From: Ambrosia x helenae
Lineage: Eukaryota > Streptophyta > Magnoliopsida > Asterales > Asteraceae
NCBI GenBank assembly: GCA_030844895.1
Contig: CM061226.1
Location: 50,471,608 to 50,535,607 of the forward strand
DNA length: 64,000 bases
Direction: 5' to 3'
Every line of letters starts with the position of its first letter. Positions within the stretch are counted from its first letter, which is position 1. Of the stretch, positions 21,650 through 32,589 are shown one piece after another. The position numbers and the translations under genes were made by a program. The notes beneath the pieces were generated by a model. The model made no database searches. It was not told the DNA's origin and saw only the letters and a list, made by a program, of their open reading frames with translations.

Positions 21650-23815
21650 TGTAACACCCCAACCGATGGCGGAAACATCGAGGTGTCACGTATTGACAAT
21701 TGTTCAGTAGCTCATGGTAAATAATAAATTATATTAAGTGATTTAAATAAATTACATACAATTGTTCTAAGAATTTGTACATCAAAAAAAAAAAAACTAG
21801 CTACACATCTTCAAGCATTAACTCTAATCTTCAAGCGGGCTATAACCTGAAACATGTTAAGTTTGAAAATATTTTGAGTCAACAAAAGTTGGTGAGAATT
21901 ACATAGGTTTGAATACTGAATAAAATTTGTACAATTCTAGTGTCATGGTAAGTCTAGTCCATATGTGAAAACAATACTACCCGGTAAATCGTGTCCATAA
22001 TCAAACCTTGTGACTAGAATATTGTGGTCCATCTCATACGCATATGGTTCACTCGTTTATGTTGCGATAACAATCACCCACGCTACCCATACTGGAGGTA
22101 ACGTATCCGGGTGGGGTTGTCAGTCCAATAGATCTATCATTGTGTATCGTTGGCTTGTACGGAGTTAATGATTATGCTAGAATAATTGTGCTTACCATAG
22201 TAATGTTTAAGACATAATGCAACATAGAATAACACAAAAACACTTATGTTGAATTGGAAATTGATGTTGTAACATGTTTCACCCCAAAAATAGTGAAATG
22301 GTAAAAGGGGATATGTAAACTCACCTTGAATAGTGGATAATAACACCAAAAATGAAGCTTATGGTGGCAAGGAATCCAGACGAAATATCCTACTTAAAAT
22401 AATTAGACAACAATAAGTTTTGAGACTTAAACGAGTCTAAGCCATTCTAGGGTTTTAGTTGGGGATAACTTATAGCGTAATAATATTGGTGTTCGTATAA
22501 ATTCCGTTGGAAAAAGGCTACTATTAATCTATACAAAATTATTTTCAAAATTTTGGAACAGAAATATGATTTAGACTAGTTAAATAAATATTTAAAAAAA
22601 TATCATATAAAAGTTTTTATTTTTATAAATCCAAAATAATTTTTATTGAATTTATATCATACAAACATTTTTATAAAAATTGAAGTTTATTAAGAAAGTT
22701 TATATACCCACACCATTATATTATATAGGAAAAAAAAAACTTTGGGTGTGGGGATCGATGCTTAAACCACCCACACAAATCTTATGTCTAATTGTTAAAC
22801 ACTGCACCACCCAAAAGATTTGGTTTAAGACCCCATCTGAAAGCTTTAAAAAAAACTCTTAACCATACTTATCCTTAGTTCCCCATTTGTACCCTAGAAT
22901 TTTCATTGATCCAATTGTCCTACAACGATAATGCTACTGATCTTAGAGCTTTTAAACTAATGCTAAAATTGAGTCCAAAGAGCCATTTGATTACCTGAGA
23001 TGATGGTGTATTGATGTAGAATTTGGTGTGACAAGAGCTAACGGCCTCACGAAAAATACTTGGTCAACCGGTTTGCTTTGGATCAAATGGTCGAGGAAAT
23101 CACAACAGGATGTGCCGAAAATGATTGGTGAATGTGTTTGCAAGTTTGGTTTCGAGTAATCGACACGATTCGAAGGCGAATATATATAAGAAGATACGGG
23201 TCAAGGATATTGACCAACACGATTTGAAAATGGCTTAGTTGACGCGTATACGACGAAATGGAAAGTTTGTTGTGGTTAATTAGCAAGAATTACGGATCTT
23301 GATTAGAAAAATTTACGCGTTTTCGGTTGACTGGGTTGTTGGCGGGTCGGGTCGGGTCGGTCGGGTCGGGTCGTGGGGCTCTTGGTCGGTGTTTCCTGGT
23401 TGCAGAGACATTGTTTGGAGTTTGTTTTGGGCTGGGGTTTAGGATGTGGCTGTTTTGTTAATTATGTTTCAAGCTAATATTTTTTTTTTTTGTTAATTAG
23501 CCAAGGTTTGTTGTTATCGTGGCTCACAAAAGAAAGAGCAAAAGCAAAGTTATGTCTCAAAGCTTTTTTTTTTTTTAACAAAATTACTATTATTATGAAT
23601 AAACAAGAGATTAATACAAATGATTAAAAATATATAGTATTATAAACTTTTAAAGTTTGTATTCCATTTGAGTTTTGTCAAAATCTTGTATAGCTTTCAA
23701 AGTTTAAGATGTATTATAAAAAAAACTTAGATATAAGTTTAATTGTATAAAAATAAGAGTGGGATAGAAAAAAAATAGTAATATTGATAATTGGGGAAAA
23801 TTACATAAGGTTACA
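21650..23815 (-). repeat. E2 5' LTR
   Basis: 2166 bp, TGTAACACCCC to GGTTACA on the plus strand, followed by the TATAC duplicate at 23816-23820. It includes a GGGTC/GGTCG short tandem repeat at about 23343-23375 that is longer than in the other LTR. Several substitutions and small indels separate it from the 3' LTR, so E2 is clearly older than E3. Confidence 0.9.
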
Positions 23816-24285
23816 TATACCCCCTTGAGACTTTGTTGAGAGAATCTTGGTCATTGTCTTGTTAATTCATTATTCAGTTGGTTATTCATGTGTTAGTCTC
23901 ATTCATTGGCTTGGTTTTGACTGATACTACTTATTACATAATTACAGATGGTACCGCACATGAATTGCTTAACACTTTTCTTACTATATGTATTCAAATC
24001 AGGGTATGCTCACCAATGCATTTTTGTATTGACATATACTGTTTTCGTACATGTTTCAGGTTATTTTGCGTCCCTTCTTTTTAGCTTTTGGATTTATATT
24101 TAAACTTTGACTTTATTGTATTTTAGTTAGACTTGACGCTTTAGAACTATTGTATACTGTAATTTCCTTTCAATGTAAAATTATTCAAATCAATGTATTC
24201 AAATTTACACTTTAGTACCATGAGCTATTGAACAATCGTCACTACGTGACACCTCGATGTTTCCGCCATCGGTTGGGTTGTTACA
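23816..24285 (+). repeat. E1 right (3') LTR, second part
   Basis: Begins with the TATAC duplicate, then matches 2143-2605 of the left LTR. It ends GGTTGTTACA at 24285 and directly abuts copia-A coding sequence. Confidence 0.8.
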
Positions 24286-26864
24286 CACCATGACCTATAA
24301 TTTATCAGATATTATTTCTGAAACTAAACCTATAATCAACAACATCAAAACTGCTAATGAGGGGGGGGTGTTCCTATTTAAAGGAGGAGGAATTATTGAA
24401 TTTTCTCTAACTTTAAAATTAAAAAATTGCCTATATATTCCATCCTTGTCACATAAACTGCTATCCATTTGCCACATTACAAAAGAGTTAAATTGCACCA
24501 TCTTGATGCATCCAACCTTTTGTATTCTTAAGGATATTAGGACGGGAATGATCATTGGGTGTGACACTGAATGATCATGATTATATTATGTGGATGAAGT
24601 GACTCAATGGGGAAATGTGACGCTTTCTCATGGGAAAACAAATAGAGAAGTCTGGTTTTGGCATAGGAGATTAGGGCATCCATCTAGTAGCTATTTACAT
24701 ATTTTATTTCCAAAACTTTTTCCTTCCAATAAAACTCTAAATTGTGAGACATGTGTCTTAGCTAAAAGCCACAGACATACATATCGTTTAAATAACACTA
24801 GGGTTGAGACTCCTTTTTCTTTAATACATTCTGATGTGTGGGGTCCTGCAGAAGTTAATGAGGGACAAAACTTTCGTTTCTTTGTTTTATTTATTGATGA
24901 TTGCACTCGTATGACATGGATCTATTTCTTGAAACATGAATCTTAGGTCTTTGAAAAATTTACTATTTTTTTTCACTATGATACAAACTCAATTTAAAAC
25001 TAATATTCAAATTCTTAGATCGAACAATGGTGGGGAATACGTCAATGAAACAATTCTGTCAAAACAAAGGAATAATTCATCAAAAAACGTGCCCCTACAC
25101 ACTTGAACAAATTGGCACCGTCGAACAAAAAACCGTATTCTTTTAGAAATCACACGAGCCTTCTTAATTGAGTCTCAAGTTCCCACATCCTTTTGGCCGG
25201 AAGCTGCTGCCACTGCCACATATTTTATTAATCGTCTCCCTACCAAAGCTCTTAACCTTAAAACCCCCATTCAAGTCATTTCTGATTTTACCAACATTCC
25301 TCCACCTCTCACTTTACAACCATGAGTATTTGGTTGTACTGCCTACCCTCATATCCCTAAACATGATTGAGGTAAACTTGGCTCGTGAGCAAAAACATAC
25401 TGACACGCTGGATTGGCCAACATGGGCTCCCTCGTCAACGAGCAGAGAGTATCACAATACCCAACGAGAATCACATGCTTCTCCACATCTTATTGGTGCT
25501 ACTGACCAAGAATCTCCTTGTCCTACACCTGCACCTGGAAATGGTGAACGTCAAATCTTTGAAACCACTTAAAACGAGGAACTACAACGTCCTCTTGGTA
25601 TTATTAATAATGAATTTCCAAATAATACATCTAACAGTGGAATAGCAAGTGAACAGGTTATGCAGGAAAATAACGAGGAACTAATACATGAAGAACACAA
25701 TGAAACAACCGAGAAATACGTGCTTTCTCCAAGAGCGAATGGAGGAGTACCTCCAAAACTATATTCACAAGAAAAGGAGGCTAGATCAACTAGATATCCC
25801 ATGGCAAATATGGCCAATGGAAATTTGTCTGAAGAAGCTAAAGCCTTCACTATTGCACTCCTTAATGAACAAATTCCAAACTATGTAAACAGAAATGGAT
25901 GCACTTATGAAAAATGAGACTTCAGAGAAATGTACCATTCCCTGAGGAAATAGACCAGTTGGATGTCGGTGGGTCTTCACTATTAAACACAAACCAGATG
26001 GAATAATAGAAAGATATAAAGCTCGCCTAGTTTCCAAGGGATAGACACAAACATATGGCATCGGCAATTCTGTGTCTTTCTCTCCAGTAGCCAAGATCGA
26101 TACAATCCGTGTCCTTTTATCTATTTCTGCAAACGAAGGGTGGCCTCTTCATCAGTTTGATGTTAAGAATGGCTTCCTTCATGTAGAACTGAAAGAAGAG
26201 GTATATATGGAGGCACCTCCCGGATTCACAGATAACTTCAAAGATCGAGAAGTGTGTCATCTGAAAAGGACTCTCTACGGTCTCAAACAATCACCTCGAG
26301 CTTGGTTTGGTAGATTTACATTCGCTATGAGGACATACGGGTTCAAACAAAGCAATTCTGATCATACCTTGTTCCTCAAACGAAAAGGTAAACTCATAAC
26401 TTGCTTAATTTTATATGTTGATGATATGATTATCACAGGAAACGATAAAGAAGAAATGGAGAAGCTAAAAGCAAATCTATTCAAGGAGTTCGAGATGAAA
26501 GATCTAGGAAGACTAAAGTACTTCCTTGGCATTGAAGTCCTAAGATCAAAGCAAGAGATTTTCATATGTCAAAAGAAGTATATCCTTGATCTTCTTGCTG
26601 AAACAGGAATGATAGACTGCAAGCCAGCTGATACACCAATGATAACCAATAAAAAACTCTACATGGAAGAAAGGGAAAAATTGGCAGATAAAGAGAAATA
26701 CCAACGTCTAGTAGGCAAACTCATATATCTCTCACATACTCGTCCAGACATTGCATATGCTGTAGGAGTGGTTAGTCAGTTTATGCACCAACCCCAAGTT
26801 AATCATATGGATGTTGTTCGAACAATTATCAGATACCTCAAAAAGAAGGTTAACTATGGTATTC
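24286..26864 (+). pseudogene. Copia-A pol, 5' part: protease end, integrase, RT
   Basis: From HTMTYNLSD (just after where the protease motif would be) through LYIPSLSHKLLSI (GAG-pre-integrase type). Then WHRRLGHPSSSYL and LNCETCVLAKSHR, the integrase HHCC finger, at about 24660-24780. A stop follows at about 24944 and more breaks occur through about 25560. Readable RT runs from about 25960, with HQFDVKNGFL, EAPPGFTDN, LYGLKQSPRAW and the catalytic LYVDDMIITG (near 26415). It ends at the E4 insertion at 26864. At least one TGA, one TAG and several frame changes break it. Confidence 0.85.
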
Positions 26865-29800
26865 TGTAAGACCCTAACCCGTAAACGTGAGATTTGTCAT
26901 TTAAATTTCCGAGTTTAGGCCTCAACTAAAATCACTCCCGATTAAAACTTTGGTAACTACAAAAACATAACTCAATGAATCCCACCAATTTTTGTTTTTA
27001 CATTTTATCTACAAAAAACTTGTATTACAGTTTGTGTTTTAAACGGGACGGTCTATTGTGGAAGCCTTTTAAGTGTTCGGGTGTGCTCGGTTCTCTCGTG
27101 ACTTGATCCTTGCTCCAGAACATCCAACAAATGTATACCTAGCACCATTACACAAGAAATGGTTAGTGGGATTGATAATAATGCATTTAGATCGGTGGAA
27201 GTGTCGAAACACGTCAAAACAAAACGATCAAGTTTGAATGACAAAACACAAATTTAGGAGTTTACACGCGCCGTAAGCTACGACTCTGGTCGTATCTTAC
27301 GGTCTGGGGCTACGGCTCTGGAGCTTGTTTTTAGCTTTAGCCTTCATTTCCTTGCTTATTTTCCCCCGAACTTTGGGTGATTTTAAATCATGTTCAAGCC
27401 TCTTCTTAAAGGCATTTGGGGACTTTAATAGGACTTAATGAGTTATTTGAAAGCTTCTAAGCCCTCTCGGACTTAGTTTGATTACAATCCCATGATTTAA
27501 CTATGGCTTTAGACATGCTTGGCGCCAAGGCGCGCATTAAGCTTAGTTAGAATAATACTTACCGAATTGGCCTTCACACCTCTTACGGGTTGTTTTTGAA
27601 TTGAATTCACTTTGCCCAAAGGCTTTCATCTAACTATGGACTTACCGGGCAGTATTGACCCATACCTTGCATCCATTGTGATTACTTAGGCATCGAGTGC
27701 CCAATTTCCGAGTGTTCTCCTGCATACATTCTAGATTGAACACATTAGTCTCTTGAGACTCAATGGTGATACATTTACCATTGGACCCGTTAACCATGAC
27801 ATTCCAAAAGCTTAGATTACCGTCTTTGAATGTCGGGTTCGAATGATGAGAAAATCACCATTTGACCCATTAAGGCTAACACTATGCTATCCAAGTTTTT
27901 ATCTATGGTTCAAGTGACAACAACACTTGACTCGTTTACCAAAATGTCTAACTACTTCATTTCATTGATTTCATTTATTCATTGCAATTAAGACATCATT
28001 TTCCACATATCCTTACTAATTGACCCGTTTGATGGATTTCACCATTCGGTCACATCTTATTGTTTAATTTAATACCATAAATCTTATTTTGATGCGAGTT
28101 CACATAAATCGACCCAATTAAGGGATTTCACCTCTTTGGGGTTTACCTTTATTACCCACATAAGATTAAAACCAATGTATACAACACTTAAGCCATATTT
28201 ATAATCTAATAATGTAAGTAAAACTTACCTTGTATTCACCCCATTTCCTTGCACTTAAGACTTGTATTCGCTTGACCCGTTTGCTTGTGGATCCATCATT
28301 CCCAAGCTTGCACCTAGCTTGACAAGATCAACCTTCACTATACTCATAAGATTGATCAGGTTAGTCATCATTTCTAATAACTAACACATCTCATGAGTTT
28401 ATTCACACCATTTCATCTAGGTTTGAGTTTGGGTCAGTTTGACTCCTAAAAGTCAAACTGTCCATAAACATATTCATGTAAACTAACTTAGGCAATGATG
28501 CACATAAGTACTAAGTTATCATTCCCTATACCCATCTCATCCTAAACAACATTTAGTGTTAAGGAAATGGGTATCTAGACAATCACATGTGGTAAGTTTA
28601 TAAAACACCTTATTTTCACTGCTGCACTTTTTGCGCAGCAGCTGTTCGGGGTGTTTTTACCCCTTCTAAACTCCATAATCTGATTTCGACTTTCAAATAC
28701 GAAGTGTGCTACGTTCAAAGATCTTTCTAGGCATATAAAGAACGCCTCCTAACGATTTTTCTATGATTTTATATGAATATTTAAAGATCAGGTCAGAAAC
28801 ATATTATGTGCAGCGATTTCCTTTTCAGCTGCTGTAATTGACCATTTGACACATTTACATTCCGAATTAGTTGAACATGTTCAAAGATGGATTGTGCTTC
28901 GTTCAAGGACCTTTCCAGGCGTATAAAGAACACCTCTTAACAATTTTTCGATGATTTTATATGAATATTTAAAGATCAGGTCAGAAACATATTTTTGACC
29001 AAACAGCTTTGCTGTCAAAACTGAAATGTTAACTTTAGGTTCTGTTTTGACCCACTACAACCCAGAATCAGCTTCTTATGACTAAATATGAAATGTAATA
29101 TGTGCAACAAGCTTTCAACGATATAAGGCTCGTCTTCTAACTCCTAATAACGAATGAGATACAGCCTTTACAAGATGGTCACCTAGGGCTGTCAAGAGTA
29201 ACGAATTTCATACAATTTTACACTATTTGACCCAATTCAAGTTTCATGTAGGCATTTTATCAAACACTTGGTGTGCACTCACCAATTCAATTGATTTTCA
29301 TGAGTTTTAAGTTAGCCAAAGCATACCCATTTAGCTAAACATCACCATATCATGTTATCTAGACTTATTAGTCTAATTTCTCATTATAATAACTCCTAAG
29401 AGTTATCACAACTACTAACCTTATGTAGTATCCACCTAGAGGTATAAACCCAAATTTTCACATATTACATATTCATATGAACATAGCAAGAACACATGTA
29501 AAGTGCAATTTATACTCAAATTAAACATGTTTGGGGCTCCCTAAGGTTAGGGAAACCTCCATCAACATACACATTCACGTTTTTATAAAACCCTAATTTT
29601 TCACCATGATCAAAAACGGATTTAACATCAAATTGCACCAAATAAATGATACTTTTTTGTGTAATAAGCTTGGATAATCCGGATTTTAGCTCATGCATCG
29701 AAACCCCTTTGATTTGGCTTGGATTTGAGCTTGAATTTGAGTGTTTAGGGTTTTGGTTGTTGGAGGAGATGATCTCCTGATCATCATACGACACACACAC

Positions 29801-30050
29801 ACTTTGTGTGTGTTTTTATTGTTTTATTATTATTAATAAAACTCACTTTGTCATTTAGCAACAATGGTCCCTCAAGTTTTGGTCTCGGTTTGCTTTTAGA
29901 TTATAACATTAACTAGATTAGTATCTTGTAGTGGGTTTTAGTCTCGTTTTTATCCGTTGACTAAAACATCCACCGCTAAATTCGCTTTTGATACTTTATC
30001 AATTACGCCTAATGGCGTATTTAGGTGAAACAAGATTTCGGGGTGTTACA
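26865..30050 (-). repeat. E4 3' LTR
   Basis: 3186 bp. Compared with the other LTR I see scattered substitutions and an about 30-bp segment near 29042-29090 that is missing from the right copy (near 34770). It contains a perfect ACACACACA / TGTGTGTGT inverted repeat near 29788-29812. A 94-codon minus-strand frame (29516-29800) is only partly preserved in the other LTR. Confidence 0.9.
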
Positions 30051-30090
30051 ACTCTACCCCCTTAAAGAGGTTTCGTCCCCGAAACCTTTC
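30051..30090 (-). other. E4 polypurine tract and GGGACGAAAC motif
   Basis: On the minus strand this reads GGTTTCGGGGACGAAACC, then CTCTTTAAGGGGGTAGAGT, then the LTR start TGTAACACCCC. The purine tract is the plus-strand primer of the element. Confidence 0.75.
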
Positions 30091-32574
30091 TCTTGTAGTT
30101 GTTTTGGTTATCATGAGGAATTTTAGTATATCCCCAAACCAAATTTTAGGACCACTCACTGTTTTGTCGTTTTAAAGCCTCGTCACTAATTAGTATTATA
30201 TACCTAGGGCTATCATCCCTTTACTCGGCTTTCTAACCTTTCGATTATTATATGAAAGCCTTAGCTTTCATAATGTGACTTCAGTTACTCTATTCTTTCG
30301 GTTAACTAGGGGCAATACCTACATACTTACCCCCTACCCGACATTTTAGCTACTTATGTTCTTCATAGGTCTTCCTTAGATCTGTAGACTATCCCCGTCT
30401 ACCATTATCCCGAATGATGTAACGGTTTAAGGGGCCATTCTATCATGCACCTTAGGGCATCTACTGTAATACTTGGTTGTAGCATGCATATGCATACATG
30501 TCTATGCTTCTATTACAAACAAGTAATTTGTCTTGGTTTCCAAGACTAACCGGCTTTTTAACATAGCCGTTTTCTAGCATCTTGGATTCATCCCCGAATC
30601 CAACTACCGTCTTTCTTTTGGTTTGCTAGAATGTTATAAACAAACCTTGCTTTACATTAACATTTTCCTTTCTTTGGCTAATCCTTATTTTAAGAATTTG
30701 CCATTTATTTGGTTTACCCTAGTTCCCGTTTTGCTAACTCGATTGGTGGTCATTGCCCCAACCGACCCGTTTAAAGACTTTTGAGTTTTAGATTTCAAAT
30801 CGTTTATATACTTAGAACGCTTAGTTTCTAAAAGTCCTCTTTCTGATTACCGATCTCAATACAAATTGAGGTCGGTTTCCTTTTCATAAAACCTGGTGTT
30901 GATTCGTCATTGCAACGTATTGTATCGACTAATCTCTTATTATCCCGATTTTCATTAGATTGTACCGATTATACAATCCAATGTTTTCACAGTTTACATG
31001 AGGTTGAATGATTTACTGGCCTATCACGGCCCCAACCCATTGTTTTAGGTCATTAATCCGAAGATCCACTACTTACCCGAATGTGATTATGACTCAACCC
31101 TTGATTAAGGTTTAAGTCCCTCTTTACGAATTTAACCTTCTATAAAAGTCCGACTTTAATTATGACTTAACCTTGATTAAGGTCCAAGTCTGTTTTCAAG
31201 CTAAATCTGTTTATGGCTCAACCTTGATTAAGGTTCAAGTCTATTTCCAAACTGAATCTCTTTATGGCTAAACCTTGATTAAGGTTCAAGTCAATCTTTG
31301 TATCAACCCAGGATAACTTGTATCGCATATTGCCCGTTTTGCTAGCCCAGCGTATAAGCTGGTGCCTCGCTCAAGGTCTTGCATGGTTCGCATCCCTGCC
31401 GTGTTAGACAGTGGACTACGTCCAAACGCTCCAGTTTGTTGTCCTCTTTGCTAGCCCAGCGTATCTAGCTGGTGCCTTGCTCAAGGTCTTGCATTGATCG
31501 CATCCCTGCCGTGTTAGACAGTGGACTACGTCCAAAATCCCCCCGGCACCTCACATTTACTAAGCCTTTGTTACATAGGTTGTATATGTATTAATCATAA
31601 GAAACCCATGGTATCATATGTTTAACACTTACCTGGCCAGGGTAAGTAATTCGCATATGGTACACACGGACTTATTATAATTAAGGCATCACACCCTTTG
31701 CAAGCAAATTTTCAGCTCATGCTTGTGCCCCCTATTTTATTTGGTAAAACCCTTCCTTGATAAATAATTCAATGTTGGGTTTTTAACTTTATTCATTAAG
31801 AAAAAGCGATGTGTTTTCGTTTTAATAAGCTTTGTGTGATCACACTCATTGGTATGATCACAATGCCTTTCTAAACATTAGTTTGGGATGATTACCCCCA
31901 ACCCGGTCTTGAGGTTCAAGTTAAGTTTAGGCATTGATCGTTCATTATCGTGAACTATGCACCTTTCACATTTTGCTTATTGCTTGCATATGCAATTACC
32001 AATCTACAGGTGATAATTGCATACTAATGCACCTACTATGATTCCGAGCATGTACCTTTTTGAAACTTGCTCCCATGTTCCCTTTTGTTACTGATCCATT
32101 AACCCGAGTCGTTACTTGACTTGGTCCTTAGTGAGCATGCCATCAGCCGTGCTCCCGAACCCTCTACAACCTCGTTTGGTGAATCATTTGATCCTCTCTC
32201 AATCAAATAAAATTTTATCATCCCTATCACATTTATAATTTCAATTAATTAGTAACATGACATTTCAGTATTAGTATGCATCACTACAATAGTGATGTTA
32301 GAATTCTTGTTATGCGAGATTTTCGTTGCCCGAATCAATCTTTTGGATAGGCCCCATGAGTACCTAACCATTTCCTAGCATAGCTTTTTAGATAGCGTGT
32401 ATCTACACGATATCACTTTTGATTACCTATAACAATTTCCGATCAAACCAGATGTTATTACAAGCATTACTTACCGGATTCCTTGATCAAGCCTCGAACC
32501 GAACACCCTTCAATACTTGAGCGCACAGTTTGAGTCCAAGTATCCTTCTCGACACTCGGATCCCTCAAACCAGT
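30091..32574 (-). other. E4 internal region, non-coding with repeats
   Basis: No credible reading frame on either strand. It has about four copies of a unit with core CTTGATTAAGGTT(C)AAGTC at about 31090-31295. Two copies of an about 100-bp unit, starting TTTGCTAGCCCAGCGTAT and ending GGACTACGTCCAAA, lie at about 31338-31426 and 31446-31536. Such repeats are typical of non-autonomous elements; a packaging role is possible but not shown. Confidence 0.7.
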
Positions 32575-32587
32575 GGCTCTGATACCA
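32575..32587 (-). other. E4 primer binding site, tRNA-iMet
   Basis: Minus-strand TGGTATCAGAGCC, two bases from the edge of the 5' LTR at 32590. Confidence 0.9.
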
Positions 32588-32589
32588 CT

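Larger units (their letters stand above)
6121..23815 (-). mobile_element. E2: gag-only Ty3/gypsy element (TR-GAG-like)
   Basis: LTRs start TGTAACACCCC and end GGTTACA on the plus strand (left 6121-7751 + 18403-18912; right 21650-23815). A perfect 5-bp duplication TATAC flanks the element at 6116-6120 and 23816-23820. A tRNA-iMet primer site in reverse orientation lies beside the right LTR, so the element reads on the minus strand. The internal part is only about 2.7 kb and carries a gag reading frame (with an in-frame stop) but no protease, RT, RNase H or integrase. It must have depended on another element for these. E3 is inserted in its left (3') LTR. Confidence 0.85.
949..24285 (+). mobile_element. 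E1: non-coding Ty3/gypsy-type LTR element (outer shell of nest)
   Basis: Two direct copies of about 1.66 kb frame a non-coding internal region of about 2.3 kb. Left LTR: 949-2605. Right LTR: 4919-6120 plus 23821-24285, interrupted by E2. Both copies end in GGTGTTACA or a close variant. A degenerate tRNA-iMet primer site follows the left one, which fixes the plus orientation. The two LTR copies are of similar total length, which supports the boundaries. No flanking TSD is visible: the bases before 949 and after 24285 do not match. The internal region shares its 5' leader and 3' portion with E2, so both belong to one family, but E1 has no gag. Confidence 0.7.

Noticed and set aside
27053..27244. 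63-codon frame present in both E4 LTRs (also 32778-32969) as a conserved gene
   Set aside because: Both copies derive from one LTR template, so identity does not show selection; no recognisable domain.
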